Shown: positions 27,510 through 37,300 of the stretch, piece after piece
How positions within the stretch are numbered: the stretch's first letter is position 1
Layout of the letters: each line of letters opens with the position of its first letter
NCBI GenBank assembly: GCA_947178255.1
Contig: CAMWXP010000001.1
Coordinates: 1 to 64,000 of the forward strand
Direction of reading: 5' to 3'
DNA from: an uncultured Clostridia bacterium
GTDB taxonomy: Bacteria > Bacillota > Clostridia > Christensenellales > Pumilibacteraceae
DNA length: 64,000 nucleotides
Program-made: the position numbers and the translations under genes
The notes under the pieces: generated by a model
What the model saw: the letters and a program-made list of their open reading frames with translations, nothing else
Databases searched by the model: none
Told to the model about the DNA's origin: nothing

Positions 27510-28211
27510 CTACTCTATCAGTCCGCCGCCGCGAAGAGCGTCAAACAGCTCAGACGGACTGTCGATAATAAAATTCGGATGGAATTCACGAAGCACGGCC
27601 TCGTCGCGAAACCCCCATGTAACCGCCACCACCGGCATACCGCAGGCCGCGGCTGTTTCCATATCCGTTTCGCCGTCGCCGACATACACCGAACGCGCCG
27701 CCGAGCTACCCAATAGTTCGAGCGCCTTATTCACGCCGTCGGGCGCAGGCTTGGGGCGTATGCCCTTGCGCGTGCCGATAATCAAATCTACCGTCGGGAA
27801 GAAAATATCTTTCAGCTTGCGTGCCGCCGCGTCGTACTTGTTGGTGACGATTGCCGACTTTAATCCCATATCTTTTACCGCCGCAAGCATTTGCGCAACG
27901 CCGGCATACGGCGCAGTGTAATCCTGACTGTGTTTGTCGTAATACTCGGTAAACAGCGCAAGGCAAGCCGATACGAGCGATCTGTCGCAATCGTTGCCGC
28001 CGTCAAGGTCGGGTTCGTTGCCCGTAGTCGCAAAATACACGGCGCGTTCTATCAATTTGGGCACGCCGTTGCCGACGTACCGCCGCGCGGTCGCTTTGGT
28101 GATGGGCGGCAGCGAAAACGATATAAGTGCGCGATTGACCGCCGCCGTCAAATCGTCCAGCGTGTCGAGCAATGTTCCGTCCAAATCGAATATAATCGAA
28201 TTTATATACAT
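27510..28211 (-). CDS. HAD hydrolase (phosphoglycolate phosphatase-like)
   Basis: SIIFDLDGTLLDTLDDL; VTNKYDAAARKLKD; YVGDGETDMETAAACGM. Confidence 0.9.
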   Translation of the reverse strand: MYINSIIFDLDGTLLDTLDDLTAAVNRALISFSLPPITKATARRYVGNGVPKLIERAVYFATTGNEPDLDGGNDCDRSLVSACLALFTEYYDKHSQDYTAPYAGVAQMLAAVKDMGLKSAIVTNKYDAAARKLKDIFFPTVDLIIGTRKGIRPKPAPDGVNKALELLGSSAARSVYVGDGETDMETAAACGMPVVAVTWGFRDEAVLREFHPNFIIDSPSELFDALRGGGLIE

Positions 28212-28218
28212 ATTTATT

Positions 28219-28887
28219 CTACGCCAGCGTGATAATCTCTACGCGGTGCGCGGCCGCGCCGCCGCCGGCGTACACGTATCTCAAACCGTATGCAATCGCG
28301 CCCTTGCCGTCGCTTTCCATATCGTCGCCTATCATTACGGTATCCAGCCGTTTAAGCCCGTACTTTTTGAACAAGCAATCGAAAAATGCCTTGTCGGGCT
28401 TGCGGCAGCCGTAGTCCGAACTGAGCAAGATGCCGTCGAACAAATCCGCAATGCCGAGCGAATTTATTTCGTCAACGGTGAACACGCTTTGCGCGTTGCT
28501 CAAAATATACAGCTTAGCCGTGCGTTTAAGCGTTTTGAGTAGCTCCACCGTGCCGTCGAAAAGACGAAGCTTGCGAATAGAATCCTTGCGCGCAATCTTT
28601 GCACACAAAACGGCTTCCTTATCGGAGAGCGCACCGCCCAGCGTTATCGCCATGCGCTTGTACACCTCGGTGATATTGCCCTCGGGATAGGCGTACTTGG
28701 ACGTTTCTTTAAGGTCAGCCGAATAGCTTGCCCAGCACTCGTCGTACAGCGCAATCAGTTTTTGCGGATCGGATTCTAATCCGCGCTCGGCCAAGAACCG
28801 CACGACGCCATGCCAGCTTTCCGCACTGTGCTCGTCGGTATGAGTGTCGGCGAGCGTGTTATAAAAATCGAATACAAAGTTTTTCAT
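28219..28887 (-). CDS. HAD hydrolase
   Basis: NFVFDFYNTLADTHTDEHS; LSNAQSVFTVDEI; YGCRKPDKAFFD; MIGDDMESDGKGA. Confidence 0.9.
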   Translation of the reverse strand: MKNFVFDFYNTLADTHTDEHSAESWHGVVRFLAERGLESDPQKLIALYDECWASYSADLKETSKYAYPEGNITEVYKRMAITLGGALSDKEAVLCAKIARKDSIRKLRLFDGTVELLKTLKRTAKLYILSNAQSVFTVDEINSLGIADLFDGILLSSDYGCRKPDKAFFDCLFKKYGLKRLDTVMIGDDMESDGKGAIAYGLRYVYAGGGAAAHRVEIITLA

Positions 28888-29006
28888 ATAATAATTATAC
28901 AGTAAAGCGACCGTTATTGCAAGCGGTTTTGAAAAAAACACATGCGCTCCGCTCTCTTACAAATAGGCACACAGTCCGTACAAAATATTCACTGCGTATG
29001 CATATT

Positions 29007-29453
29007 CTACGTCAATCCCAAGGCGGCACCGAACTTTTCTATATATTCATCGGCGGTTATCAACACCTTGCGCGCACCGTAGTCTATAAGGCCGAGCTTG
29101 TCCATTTTTTCGATCAGCCCGTATGCCGAATCGTAGCTTATTGATAGACTGCGCTGAACGCCCGACGCGGAAACATTGTCCGTTAAAATGCAATTCCATA
29201 TCGCCCTAAGCAAAAGCACGTCGGTTACGTCGACGTCGTCAAGCCTGCGGGCGGGCGGCCATGCCAAGACACGCGGCTTGTGCACTTTATAGGAAAACCC
29301 CGACTCGAACTCAACTATACCCTGCTGCTCAAACGCGGCAAAGATTTCCCTGACCTGACCGTACGACAGCGAAAATGCCTCTTGCACCATATGAAAGCTG
29401 ACCGTTTCGAAAGACAATATGTAATGCTTAATTTCGGCAATATCGACATTCAT
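29007..29453 (-). CDS. Winged-helix DNA-binding protein (FtsK-gamma-like repeats)
   Basis: FHMVQEAFSLSYGQVREIFAAFEQQGIVEFE and ASGVQRSLSISYDSAYGLIEKMDKLGLID, two wHTH-like segments. Confidence 0.65.
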   Translation of the reverse strand: MNVDIAEIKHYILSFETVSFHMVQEAFSLSYGQVREIFAAFEQQGIVEFESGFSYKVHKPRVLAWPPARRLDDVDVTDVLLLRAIWNCILTDNVSASGVQRSLSISYDSAYGLIEKMDKLGLIDYGARKVLITADEYIEKFGAALGLT

Positions 29454-29556
29454 GTCACACTTCCTTATTACTACCGTTACCGTTGCCGCGCACACAGTTG
29501 CTCGTTGCGCGGAGTTTGTGTTTATAAGCTTACACTACTCGCTATATATGCATCGC

Positions 29557-31281
29557 TTAAAAATCGAAGTTGAAGTCGTCGAATAGTCCTATCCTGCCGC
29601 TCGACCCTGATGACTTGGGCGTATAAGTGTACTTTTCGTCAAACGGATTTATGGGGCATTTATACTGTTTGCAATCGTCTTGGGGCAAATCCTTGTATTC
29701 GGCGCAAAGGAAGTAACGTTCCAGCCGCGAAAACAGCACGTAGCCGGAGTTAGCCTCGGTTATTATGCACTCGCCCGGCTCAAAATGCGACAGCATGCTC
29801 ACCGGCACATTGGGAATCGTTTCAAGCTGATAACTGCTTATGCTCTCCTTTTCTCCGTTCAGCGCGGACAGCGGCGAGACTCTTGTCATCTTTCCGCACT
29901 CGCGCGAAAAGCTGTCCAGCGTTTCGGTGTTGTTGCTACCGAAAAAAATGTGCATATTCAGGTTGTCGCGTATGATTGCGGCAACGGCCTTGCCGTACAC
30001 GTTGTCCAGCTGCGCATACGACTGCACCACTATAATAAAGAATATGTTTCTGCCGCCGCTGGCGGAAATAACCGTTTCGAAATTGCCCATTTTGGGAAAG
30101 TTGCCGAATTCGTCCAAAATAAAGTACAACGGCACGTCAAGCTTGCCCGACGGCTTATCGTTTGCGTAGCCTATCAAAAATCTGTACGCTTCCTGAACGA
30201 ACATGCTTATAAGCTGGTAATGAGTATTCATCTCGTCGCGGTAGTCTATAAACACGGCGGTCGGACCTTCCACCAGCTCCGATACCTCAAAGGAATTCGC
30301 GCTGGTGATTACCCGCGGCGCAACGTCCTTGAATGCCGCCATTTTAGAATAGAATATCGAAATGATACAGCCCGCCGTCGTGCCGGCATTGTTGAACAAA
30401 AGACCATTTACTATTTTGTACGCCTTGGAGGAATGCGGACGTTTGGAAAAATACCCGCCGTCCTTAAAACACTTATCCTCACCCGCGGACAAATCGGAGG
30501 ACAGTTCCATGATAGTGGAAAAAGAATACGTGTCTTCCGTAATGGGGTTGCTGCTTTTGCGCGAGTCTTCGAGCATGGCAATCAGGTACGCCTTCAACAG
30601 CTCGCGCGCGCTGTCCTCCCAATACGGGTCGTCCGTTTTTTGCGTGGTTATAAAAGTGGTGCCGATTTGATCGATATCGTTGTACACGTCGTCGACCATC
30701 ATTTTTTGAACGCGTTTCAACACCTTGTCCAATGCAGGCTGACTCTTGTAAACAACGCCTTGGAATTCGTAACCGAAACGCCCGTTGCCTATGGCGATTG
30801 TTTTGACGGTATCGGCTATCGACACCGCCTTTTGATACTTTCGGTATATGGGAATGAGCGGGTTCCAGCACTCGCTGTGCTGATAGTCGCGGAAGTTAAT
30901 CAGCTTAACCGTATATCCGGCCTGCCTTAGCGTCGCGGCCGTGTGGCGGTATATCTCGCCCTTGCAATCGGAAATTATCATGCTGCGCTTTGTTTTTTGC
31001 ATAGCAAAGGACAGCACCGTCGGAATAACGTAGGACGACGTCTTACCCAGCCTTGTCGCCGCAATTACTCCGACATGGTTTTCCTGTGTGGAATATAGCT
31101 GCATCAGCTTGCCGTCGACGTAGCGGTTACCCTTTAACACGCCCACCACGTCGTTATTTGCCAAATCCGCATACGCTATATTATTGGGCAAAACGTTCGC
31201 CTCCGCGCTGTCGTAGCGGATGAGCGGCATGTTCTCGTAGCCGTATAATATGTCTCTATTTTTTTGCATGAGTACCTCCAA
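29557..31281 (-). CDS. VirD4/TraG-like coupling ATPase, no N-terminal TM region
   Basis: GVIAATRLGKTSSYVIPTVLSF (Walker A-like), SMIISDCKGEIYRHTA, YFILDEFGNFPKMGNFETVISASGGRNIFFIIVVQSYAQL, NLNMHIFFGSNNTETLDSFSRECG. Confidence 0.88.
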   Translation of the reverse strand: MEVLMQKNRDILYGYENMPLIRYDSAEANVLPNNIAYADLANNDVVGVLKGNRYVDGKLMQLYSTQENHVGVIAATRLGKTSSYVIPTVLSFAMQKTKRSMIISDCKGEIYRHTAATLRQAGYTVKLINFRDYQHSECWNPLIPIYRKYQKAVSIADTVKTIAIGNGRFGYEFQGVVYKSQPALDKVLKRVQKMMVDDVYNDIDQIGTTFITTQKTDDPYWEDSARELLKAYLIAMLEDSRKSSNPITEDTYSFSTIMELSSDLSAGEDKCFKDGGYFSKRPHSSKAYKIVNGLLFNNAGTTAGCIISIFYSKMAAFKDVAPRVITSANSFEVSELVEGPTAVFIDYRDEMNTHYQLISMFVQEAYRFLIGYANDKPSGKLDVPLYFILDEFGNFPKMGNFETVISASGGRNIFFIIVVQSYAQLDNVYGKAVAAIIRDNLNMHIFFGSNNTETLDSFSRECGKMTRVSPLSALNGEKESISSYQLETIPNVPVSMLSHFEPGECIITEANSGYVLFSRLERYFLCAEYKDLPQDDCKQYKCPINPFDEKYTYTPKSSGSSGRIGLFDDFNFDF

Positions 31282-32866
31282 AACCGAATATTTCGCCCGT
31301 CTTTTTATCGCCTATAAATTTCTTGACGATATCGGCCGTCAAGCATATCGGCTCGCCGTCCGTGCGCCGCGACAAAACGGCACTGTCAAGCACGCTGTCC
31401 ATTTTGCTTATAGGTAAGTCGAGTAAAATACTTTTTGCGGCGTCGTCCACGGTAATTACGCCCGTCGAAAACGCTTGTTGTTTTTTGCCGAGAAGATCAT
31501 CCAATACGGACTGCTTTTCGCAATCGGTAACGTCCGCGGCTTTGACAATGCCCACGCTGTCATCAAGTAATTGTGCGTTTTTGCCGTCGCAAACAAATAC
31601 CGGCAGAACGGCGGTCAAGTCTACGCTTATGCCAAATCGGGATACGGCAAACGTCTTTCTACCGCTGCTCGGTGCAAACGACTTTACAAGGCCCACAATA
31701 CGCTCGTCAATCTTGCCGCTAAGCTTTATTATATATATGTTGCTCTGCTTTTCCTGACAGCTACGCACAAACACGTTATTCTCGGTAGCGTCCAAGTCAA
31801 TGGGCAACAGCGACGAAACTTCTATTTGCACAACGTTGCTGTCCGCAAAAATATCCGCTACGTAATCGGCGTACGCGTTGCGAATATACTCCGAATTTGA
31901 GCAAATGCACGGGCAGCGAAAAAACCCGCGGTCGCGCAAATCGTTGTTGTCAAGCATCGAAATTACAGTCGCGCTCTCCTCCGCGCGATCGAGCGGTGCC
32001 GCCACGCCCGCCTTGATCGGAATCTTTTTGTGATCGAGCTGCAACGGCAACGCGCATACCGCGGGAATAAGCTCCTTGTTGCCGCTGAGCAAAACTGCGC
32101 GTTTATCCTTATCCGACAACACATTGCTCCTTAAAACGCGCAAATGCTGCGCCGAGCATGTTTCGCGCTTGGCAGTGCCTATAATAAACGCCTTTTCCAA
32201 TATTTTTGCCGACTCGGACGCCTTGCAATTTTCGATACCGTATTGTATTTGCAGCTGCTCGACAACCGCCGCATAGTCTGTTTTTTGCGTAACGGTGTAC
32301 AGCTTGTCCAAGTATTCATGGCGGTTGTTCTCGTCGTAATAGATAGCCGTCGCCAGCGATTGGGTGTCCAGCCAGTCCGCAGCGTCGCGCAGGTTGTCGC
32401 GCCCCGCATGGTTGTCCTGCGTTATGTACATTCCCTCCATTTGCAGTATTCCGAGAACACGCTTGGCGGAAACATTGCCTTCGGCGGCAAGCCTAACAAG
32501 CTCGTCGTAAGCCCTGCCGCACGATTTTTCGTAGGCACATACCAGCTTGTCGGCCTGCGCCTTTTCAAACACGGCGCCTTTGATTGCGACCAGCTCCTCT
32601 ATCCGTTCGTCCTCGACGACGTAGCCGCCGCGAAAGTTTCGGAAATATTGACGCAGCCGCGCCTCCCGATAATAGTCGCTAAGCGTATGAATGTTATTAA
32701 GCTCACGGCTGTCGAGCAACGTAACAATCTCGCTTTGCTCGCTTTCGGCCACGCAATAAATTTCGCAAAACAAATCGAAAGCGTCATGAGTATCTATCGC
32801 GTCGCCGAGAATGTATTGAAGCAAAAACAACTCTTTAATTGCCAGCTCGGTGTTGTAGTCAAACAT
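31256..32866 (-). CDS. Hypothetical protein (536 aa), partner of the VirD4-like ATPase
   Basis: Overlaps 29557-31281 by 26 nt; N-terminal helical, C-terminal SMDSVLDSAVLSRRTDGEPICLTADIVKKFIG. Confidence 0.7.
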   Translation of the reverse strand: MFDYNTELAIKELFLLQYILGDAIDTHDAFDLFCEIYCVAESEQSEIVTLLDSRELNNIHTLSDYYREARLRQYFRNFRGGYVVEDERIEELVAIKGAVFEKAQADKLVCAYEKSCGRAYDELVRLAAEGNVSAKRVLGILQMEGMYITQDNHAGRDNLRDAADWLDTQSLATAIYYDENNRHEYLDKLYTVTQKTDYAAVVEQLQIQYGIENCKASESAKILEKAFIIGTAKRETCSAQHLRVLRSNVLSDKDKRAVLLSGNKELIPAVCALPLQLDHKKIPIKAGVAAPLDRAEESATVISMLDNNDLRDRGFFRCPCICSNSEYIRNAYADYVADIFADSNVVQIEVSSLLPIDLDATENNVFVRSCQEKQSNIYIIKLSGKIDERIVGLVKSFAPSSGRKTFAVSRFGISVDLTAVLPVFVCDGKNAQLLDDSVGIVKAADVTDCEKQSVLDDLLGKKQQAFSTGVITVDDAAKSILLDLPISKMDSVLDSAVLSRRTDGEPICLTADIVKKFIGDKKTGEIFGFGGTHAKK

Positions 32867-33065
32867 AATGCCCTCCTTGCAAAGCGTAATTCGACGTCTC
32901 TGAATACGGACTATCCTTGTCCTTATCCTTCGAATATATTATAAATCAAGCGTTTTTGCGTTGCAATTTCAATCCGCTTCGATTTATACCATTAATCGGT
33001 ATACAAAAAAACAAACTCGCAATTTTTACAAAATTCGACGTTTTACGCGTTTTCGGCACAAAAAA

Positions 33066-33100
33066 ACCGACGTCTCGGGAGAATGTCCTGCGACGTCGGT
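33066..33100 (-). terminator. Rho-independent terminator
   Basis: accgacgt..acgtcggt stem with A-run on + strand. Confidence 0.8.
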
Positions 33101-33115
33101 GTAAACCTGGTTATT

Positions 33116-33784
33116 CTATTTTGCGAAGCTCATCGCTTTTAACCAAAGATCGGCTATGGTCTTGTGCCCTTCCTTGGTCGGGTGGCAATAATCAAGCGAC
33201 TCGTACTGCTCGTTATATGCCGCTATGTCCGCGACAGAGCAACCCTCCATTTCGGCCGCAAGCTTTATCGCGTCGTTAATATCACGAGCAAAAAACGGCA
33301 GCTTGTCTCGGTGCTTACTCTCGCCCGAGCCCTCGCGGTACGCCATAAGCAACGTCCCGCAAACTATTTTCGCTTGGGGATAATTGTCCTTGACTTGCCT
33401 GAGCATGGTGCGGTACGCGCCGTAAAAGGTGTTAATTCCGCAATCGTCTTCATCGCCGACAGGCACCGCCCAGCCCCTGTCGTTTGTTCCGATATAAATA
33501 AGCACTATGTCGGGAGCGCTTTCATTGGACAGCCTTGCGCAACGTTCTTTGGAGCAGGCTGCCGACTCGCCCGTGCCCGTTACAAGGCTGCCCGAGTACG
33601 AGTTGTTAACGCACAGCTGCCCGCCAATGCCATCCATAACACGCTTCCACCACATATCGTCTACGCTTTCGAGCCCGTTTTCTTTCGCGAGCTCGGCAGT
33701 ATAAAAAACGGGATAGCCGAAATCGGTAAACCCGAAATATGTGGAAATGGAATCTCCTATAATCGAAACATTGTATTTTTTCAT
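33116..33784 (-). CDS. SGNH/GDSL hydrolase
   Basis: VSIIGDSISTYFGF; DIVLIYIGTNDRGWAV; DYCHPTKEGHKTIADLW. Confidence 0.88.
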   Translation of the reverse strand: MKKYNVSIIGDSISTYFGFTDFGYPVFYTAELAKENGLESVDDMWWKRVMDGIGGQLCVNNSYSGSLVTGTGESAACSKERCARLSNESAPDIVLIYIGTNDRGWAVPVGDEDDCGINTFYGAYRTMLRQVKDNYPQAKIVCGTLLMAYREGSGESKHRDKLPFFARDINDAIKLAAEMEGCSVADIAAYNEQYESLDYCHPTKEGHKTIADLWLKAMSFAK

Positions 33785-33789
33785 TTTAT

Positions 33790-34116
33790 TTAATCGGTAA
33801 AAACTACTATATCGTTTAAAGTTACTTGCGCCAGCTGACAGTAAAATAGCAGGTTTTCGTAGTCGACAACAGTCCTGCCGTTTTCCCAGTTGAATATTAC
33901 GCTTTCCGAAACGCCGAAAACCTCGGCCAACTCTTTACGGCTGATGTGGTTATCCATTTCGAATTCGCAGGCAGCGCAATCGCCCATGCAATTGTAATCG
34001 TCATGTTTAAGCGCACCGCAAACCTGCCGCCTAAGCTCGATGTTATCCTCGCGGAGCATTTGCAGCTTGCGCCCCGTCTTTTTACGGTCTATAAATTGTC
34101 TGCGTATCGGTTTCAA
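33790..34116 (-). CDS. HTH regulator with Cys-containing N-terminus
   Basis: ISRKELAEVFGVSESVIFNWENGRTVVDYENLLFYCQLAQVTLNDIV. Confidence 0.75.
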   Translation of the reverse strand: MKPIRRQFIDRKKTGRKLQMLREDNIELRRQVCGALKHDDYNCMGDCAACEFEMDNHISRKELAEVFGVSESVIFNWENGRTVVDYENLLFYCQLAQVTLNDIVVFTD

Positions 34117-34247
34117 TTCGACACCCCTTATATATTAATCATTTTTTCCATAATTGTGATTCATTTAATTATATCATAGGGCATCGATATATGCAAGTAA
34201 TACTTGACTAACTGCTTAAAGTAAGCCTCCGATTTTTCTTTACTATG

Positions 34248-34291
34248 AAAAATGCACCTCCAAAAGTTTGTCTTACTTTTGGGGTGCATTT
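34248..34291 (-). terminator. Rho-independent terminator
   Basis: aaatgcacctccaaaag ... cttttggggtgcattt. Confidence 0.8.
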
Positions 34292-34315
34292 CATATTTTG
34301 CATTTAAACCGAATA

Positions 34316-37300
34316 TCAGTCGTTGCCGGCCGTCGGGGCGGGAACGAGCGTGAACGTTCCTTTTTCCGTGTCGACAGTCAAGTACACTTTGACAACGGTA
34401 TAATTGTCGATATAGCTTATGCACAAAACGCCGTCTTCGTCCTTTGTATATGAACCTGAGTGCACTCTGCCGTAGCTGTCGACATATACCGCGGAATCGA
34501 ACCCGTTGAGGTTAACGACGGTATTCTCGTTGCTCACGAACAAGCCGTAGTAATCCATGTCGCAAGTCTGTGCGAAGTACTCTCGCGTGCCGTCCTGATT
34601 GGTGCGGTACATCAAGCGAACGCGAGCCAACATGTTGCCTTTATTGTCGAGAAGCATGTAGGTGCTCGACGCGACTTGTACATAGAAAGCTTGAATGGTT
34701 TTTTCCTCGCCGTTGTAGGTATAGTACATTTCGGCAATAACGTATCCGGTAAATCTCACCGAGGAAATGCTCGCCGTATGTTCGGGAACTGCGGGGGTTT
34801 CCATAGTGCCGGGCGTGCCTGCGACGGTGAGCTCGATAGGCTCGGGAAGCTCGAACACGCCGTCAATCTCGGGGATATACGTGCCATCGAGATAGAACAG
34901 AACGCCGGCTTCAATACGCTGGAAATAGAGCTTTGAGCCGTTCGACGACACCGTGAACACGTAAATGTCGCTCTCGTCGTTGAACTTTTCAAAATTACCC
35001 GTAGCACTGTTAGTCTGGGAAAGCTGCAATACATAATTGCTGTATCCGCCGCCGCCTATCAGAGCAACCGGCGTGGGGTTGCCGAGATTGGACATCGTCA
35101 TCGTGTAAACGGTATATTGTGCTGTGGGACGATAGGTACGGAAGAACGTAAAGCCTCTCTGTTCACGGTAAAGATTGAACGTAAACGTTACCTGCTCGCC
35201 GCCTACCGTATAGGTAAAGTCGTAGCCTTCTACGCCGTACTGATTTGCTCTGTACGTGCCTTCGTACGGGACGTTGCTTCCCGTCTCTGCGTCGTATACG
35301 TAGTATGTACCGCTGTACACTTTGTCCGTACCTGCGGTATTGCCGGAGAGATACAAATAGTTCCTTGCGTCGTCGTAAGATACCGCATAGCCGACTTCAT
35401 AACCAACCGTCTCAAACGAGGAAATTGCGCCGTCTGTGTAGATAAGTCTAAGCGTAAGCGACAGCGTACCCTTAGTATCGGCAAACTGAATAATGTTGCC
35501 GTTGGAGTAAACGTAATGGCCTTCATATTCGGTGTCGTTTTCGCCTGCCTTACCCTTTTTGACGTACTTAGCCGTTGACGCATTTACGTCAAGAATAAGC
35601 TTGTCGCCTGCGGCGTTAAGTATGTCGTACTTGCCGTCGGTGGGTTGGGTCGTTCCCGCGTAATCGATATAGAGGAGCTTGGTGGTGACGGTTTCGCCTT
35701 TATCGTTCGTATTGGTGGAGGTAACAATCGAGAAGTCGAATTCCTCGTAAGTCACGGCGAGCGAGCTGTAAACATAGCTGAAAACAACTTGTTCGTCGCG
35801 AACGAAAGACCCTGCCGTTTTATCGTCGTCGTTCCACACAACAATGCCGAACGAGACCGGATAGGCTGCAATCAGCATCCCGTCCTGCTGAACGTAAAGC
35901 AAGAGTACGGCAGTTCCATCTGACATGAATCGGACAGCCAACAGATGTTCGGAATTGGCTACAACGATATTGTCTGTCATGTAAGCAAAATCGGAGTCGC
36001 CGTCATAGTCGTAGAACACCGTAGTGGCTTTGGCGTCTTCCGCAGTGGGCGTGTTGACAGTCAACATTCCGTTGCTGTACTTGTAAGTCTTTTTAACGTT
36101 ATCATCGCCTTCACTGACAGCCGTGCCGTAACCATCGAGCGTGTACTTGACGCCGTCGTAGGTGAACGTAGCGCCCTCCAAGGCATCGCTTGCCTGTGTG
36201 ACCGAGATGGAAGTGATTTTGCCGTTGTTGTATACAAACTGGAATTTAAATTTCAAGCACGGCGAAAGGTTTACGCCGCTGTTGGCAAACAAATTGATCC
36301 ACTGTAAAGTATATTCATTAATTTGCGCGGTGAACTCGTAAAGATTGCCGGTAACGTCGCCGTTAGAGCCCGCTTTAATCAACTCGTACTCGCCGGCTAA
36401 CACCATTACGTACTCGTTGCTGACAGTGCCGTAGAACTGATCGGGAAGTGAAAGCCGGAAGTAAAGCGCCGCGGTATTGTTGTTATAAACCGCCATCGTG
36501 TAATAGGCGTTCGACAACAGGTTGGATACGCCGTACGTTCCGCATTCGGCGCCTTGAAGCTCGAACACCGGCACCGCATTGTCGCCTTCGCCGTAAGTAC
36601 CCTGTATCTCGAACACAAGATTATCGCCGGTCGCGGGGATAATCGTAATAGTGCCGTACGTACTGTCGTAAACGTATTTGCCGGTAACGGTCGTACTGCC
36701 CTTTGTATAGGTCGCGCTGCCGTCGAGCATGCCGTAGCCCGAAAGCTCAATCTTGTCGGCGGTTTCGATGTCGAGCGTTTCGCCGTCCGCGGGCGCGCCG
36801 TATAGCGTCGCTTTAAAGCGTTCGGTAAATACGTTTACCTTTTGAACGCCCGAGGTCGTTTGGACCGTAGCCTGAGAAAGCAAATATGTATAAAAGCGAT
36901 AATTGAGCGAGCTGTTAAAAATCTGTACAACTATCTCCACTCCGTCGTCGCCGTCGTACGCACCCTCTCCGGTATTCAGAATGTACCGACCGCCGAAATA
37001 TTTATAACCCGCGCTGCTACTTGAATTATCGTAAACTGCCATTCGGGCAGCGCCGTAGCCGTCGAGCAAAAGCTGTTGCGAGGTTCTCACTACACCGGCT
37101 TGCGACATGGTGTACCACAAACCGTATTCCTCACCGCGCAGCTCATAGCTTGCGATGCCGGTATCGGACATGACCAAACGGAAAGCAAACTTAGTGTCGC
37201 CGTCGACAACAAACAGCAAAGAGCCGTCCGTATCGCCGACGTACTTGCCGGTTTGCGTATCGCCGTCGGCGTTGACGTATTGGGCGTTGCCGTTATCGTT

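Noticed and set aside
29680-30930. 416-aa plus-strand ORF antisense to the VirD4-like gene
   Set aside because: Antisense shadow; minus frame has conserved ATPase motifs.
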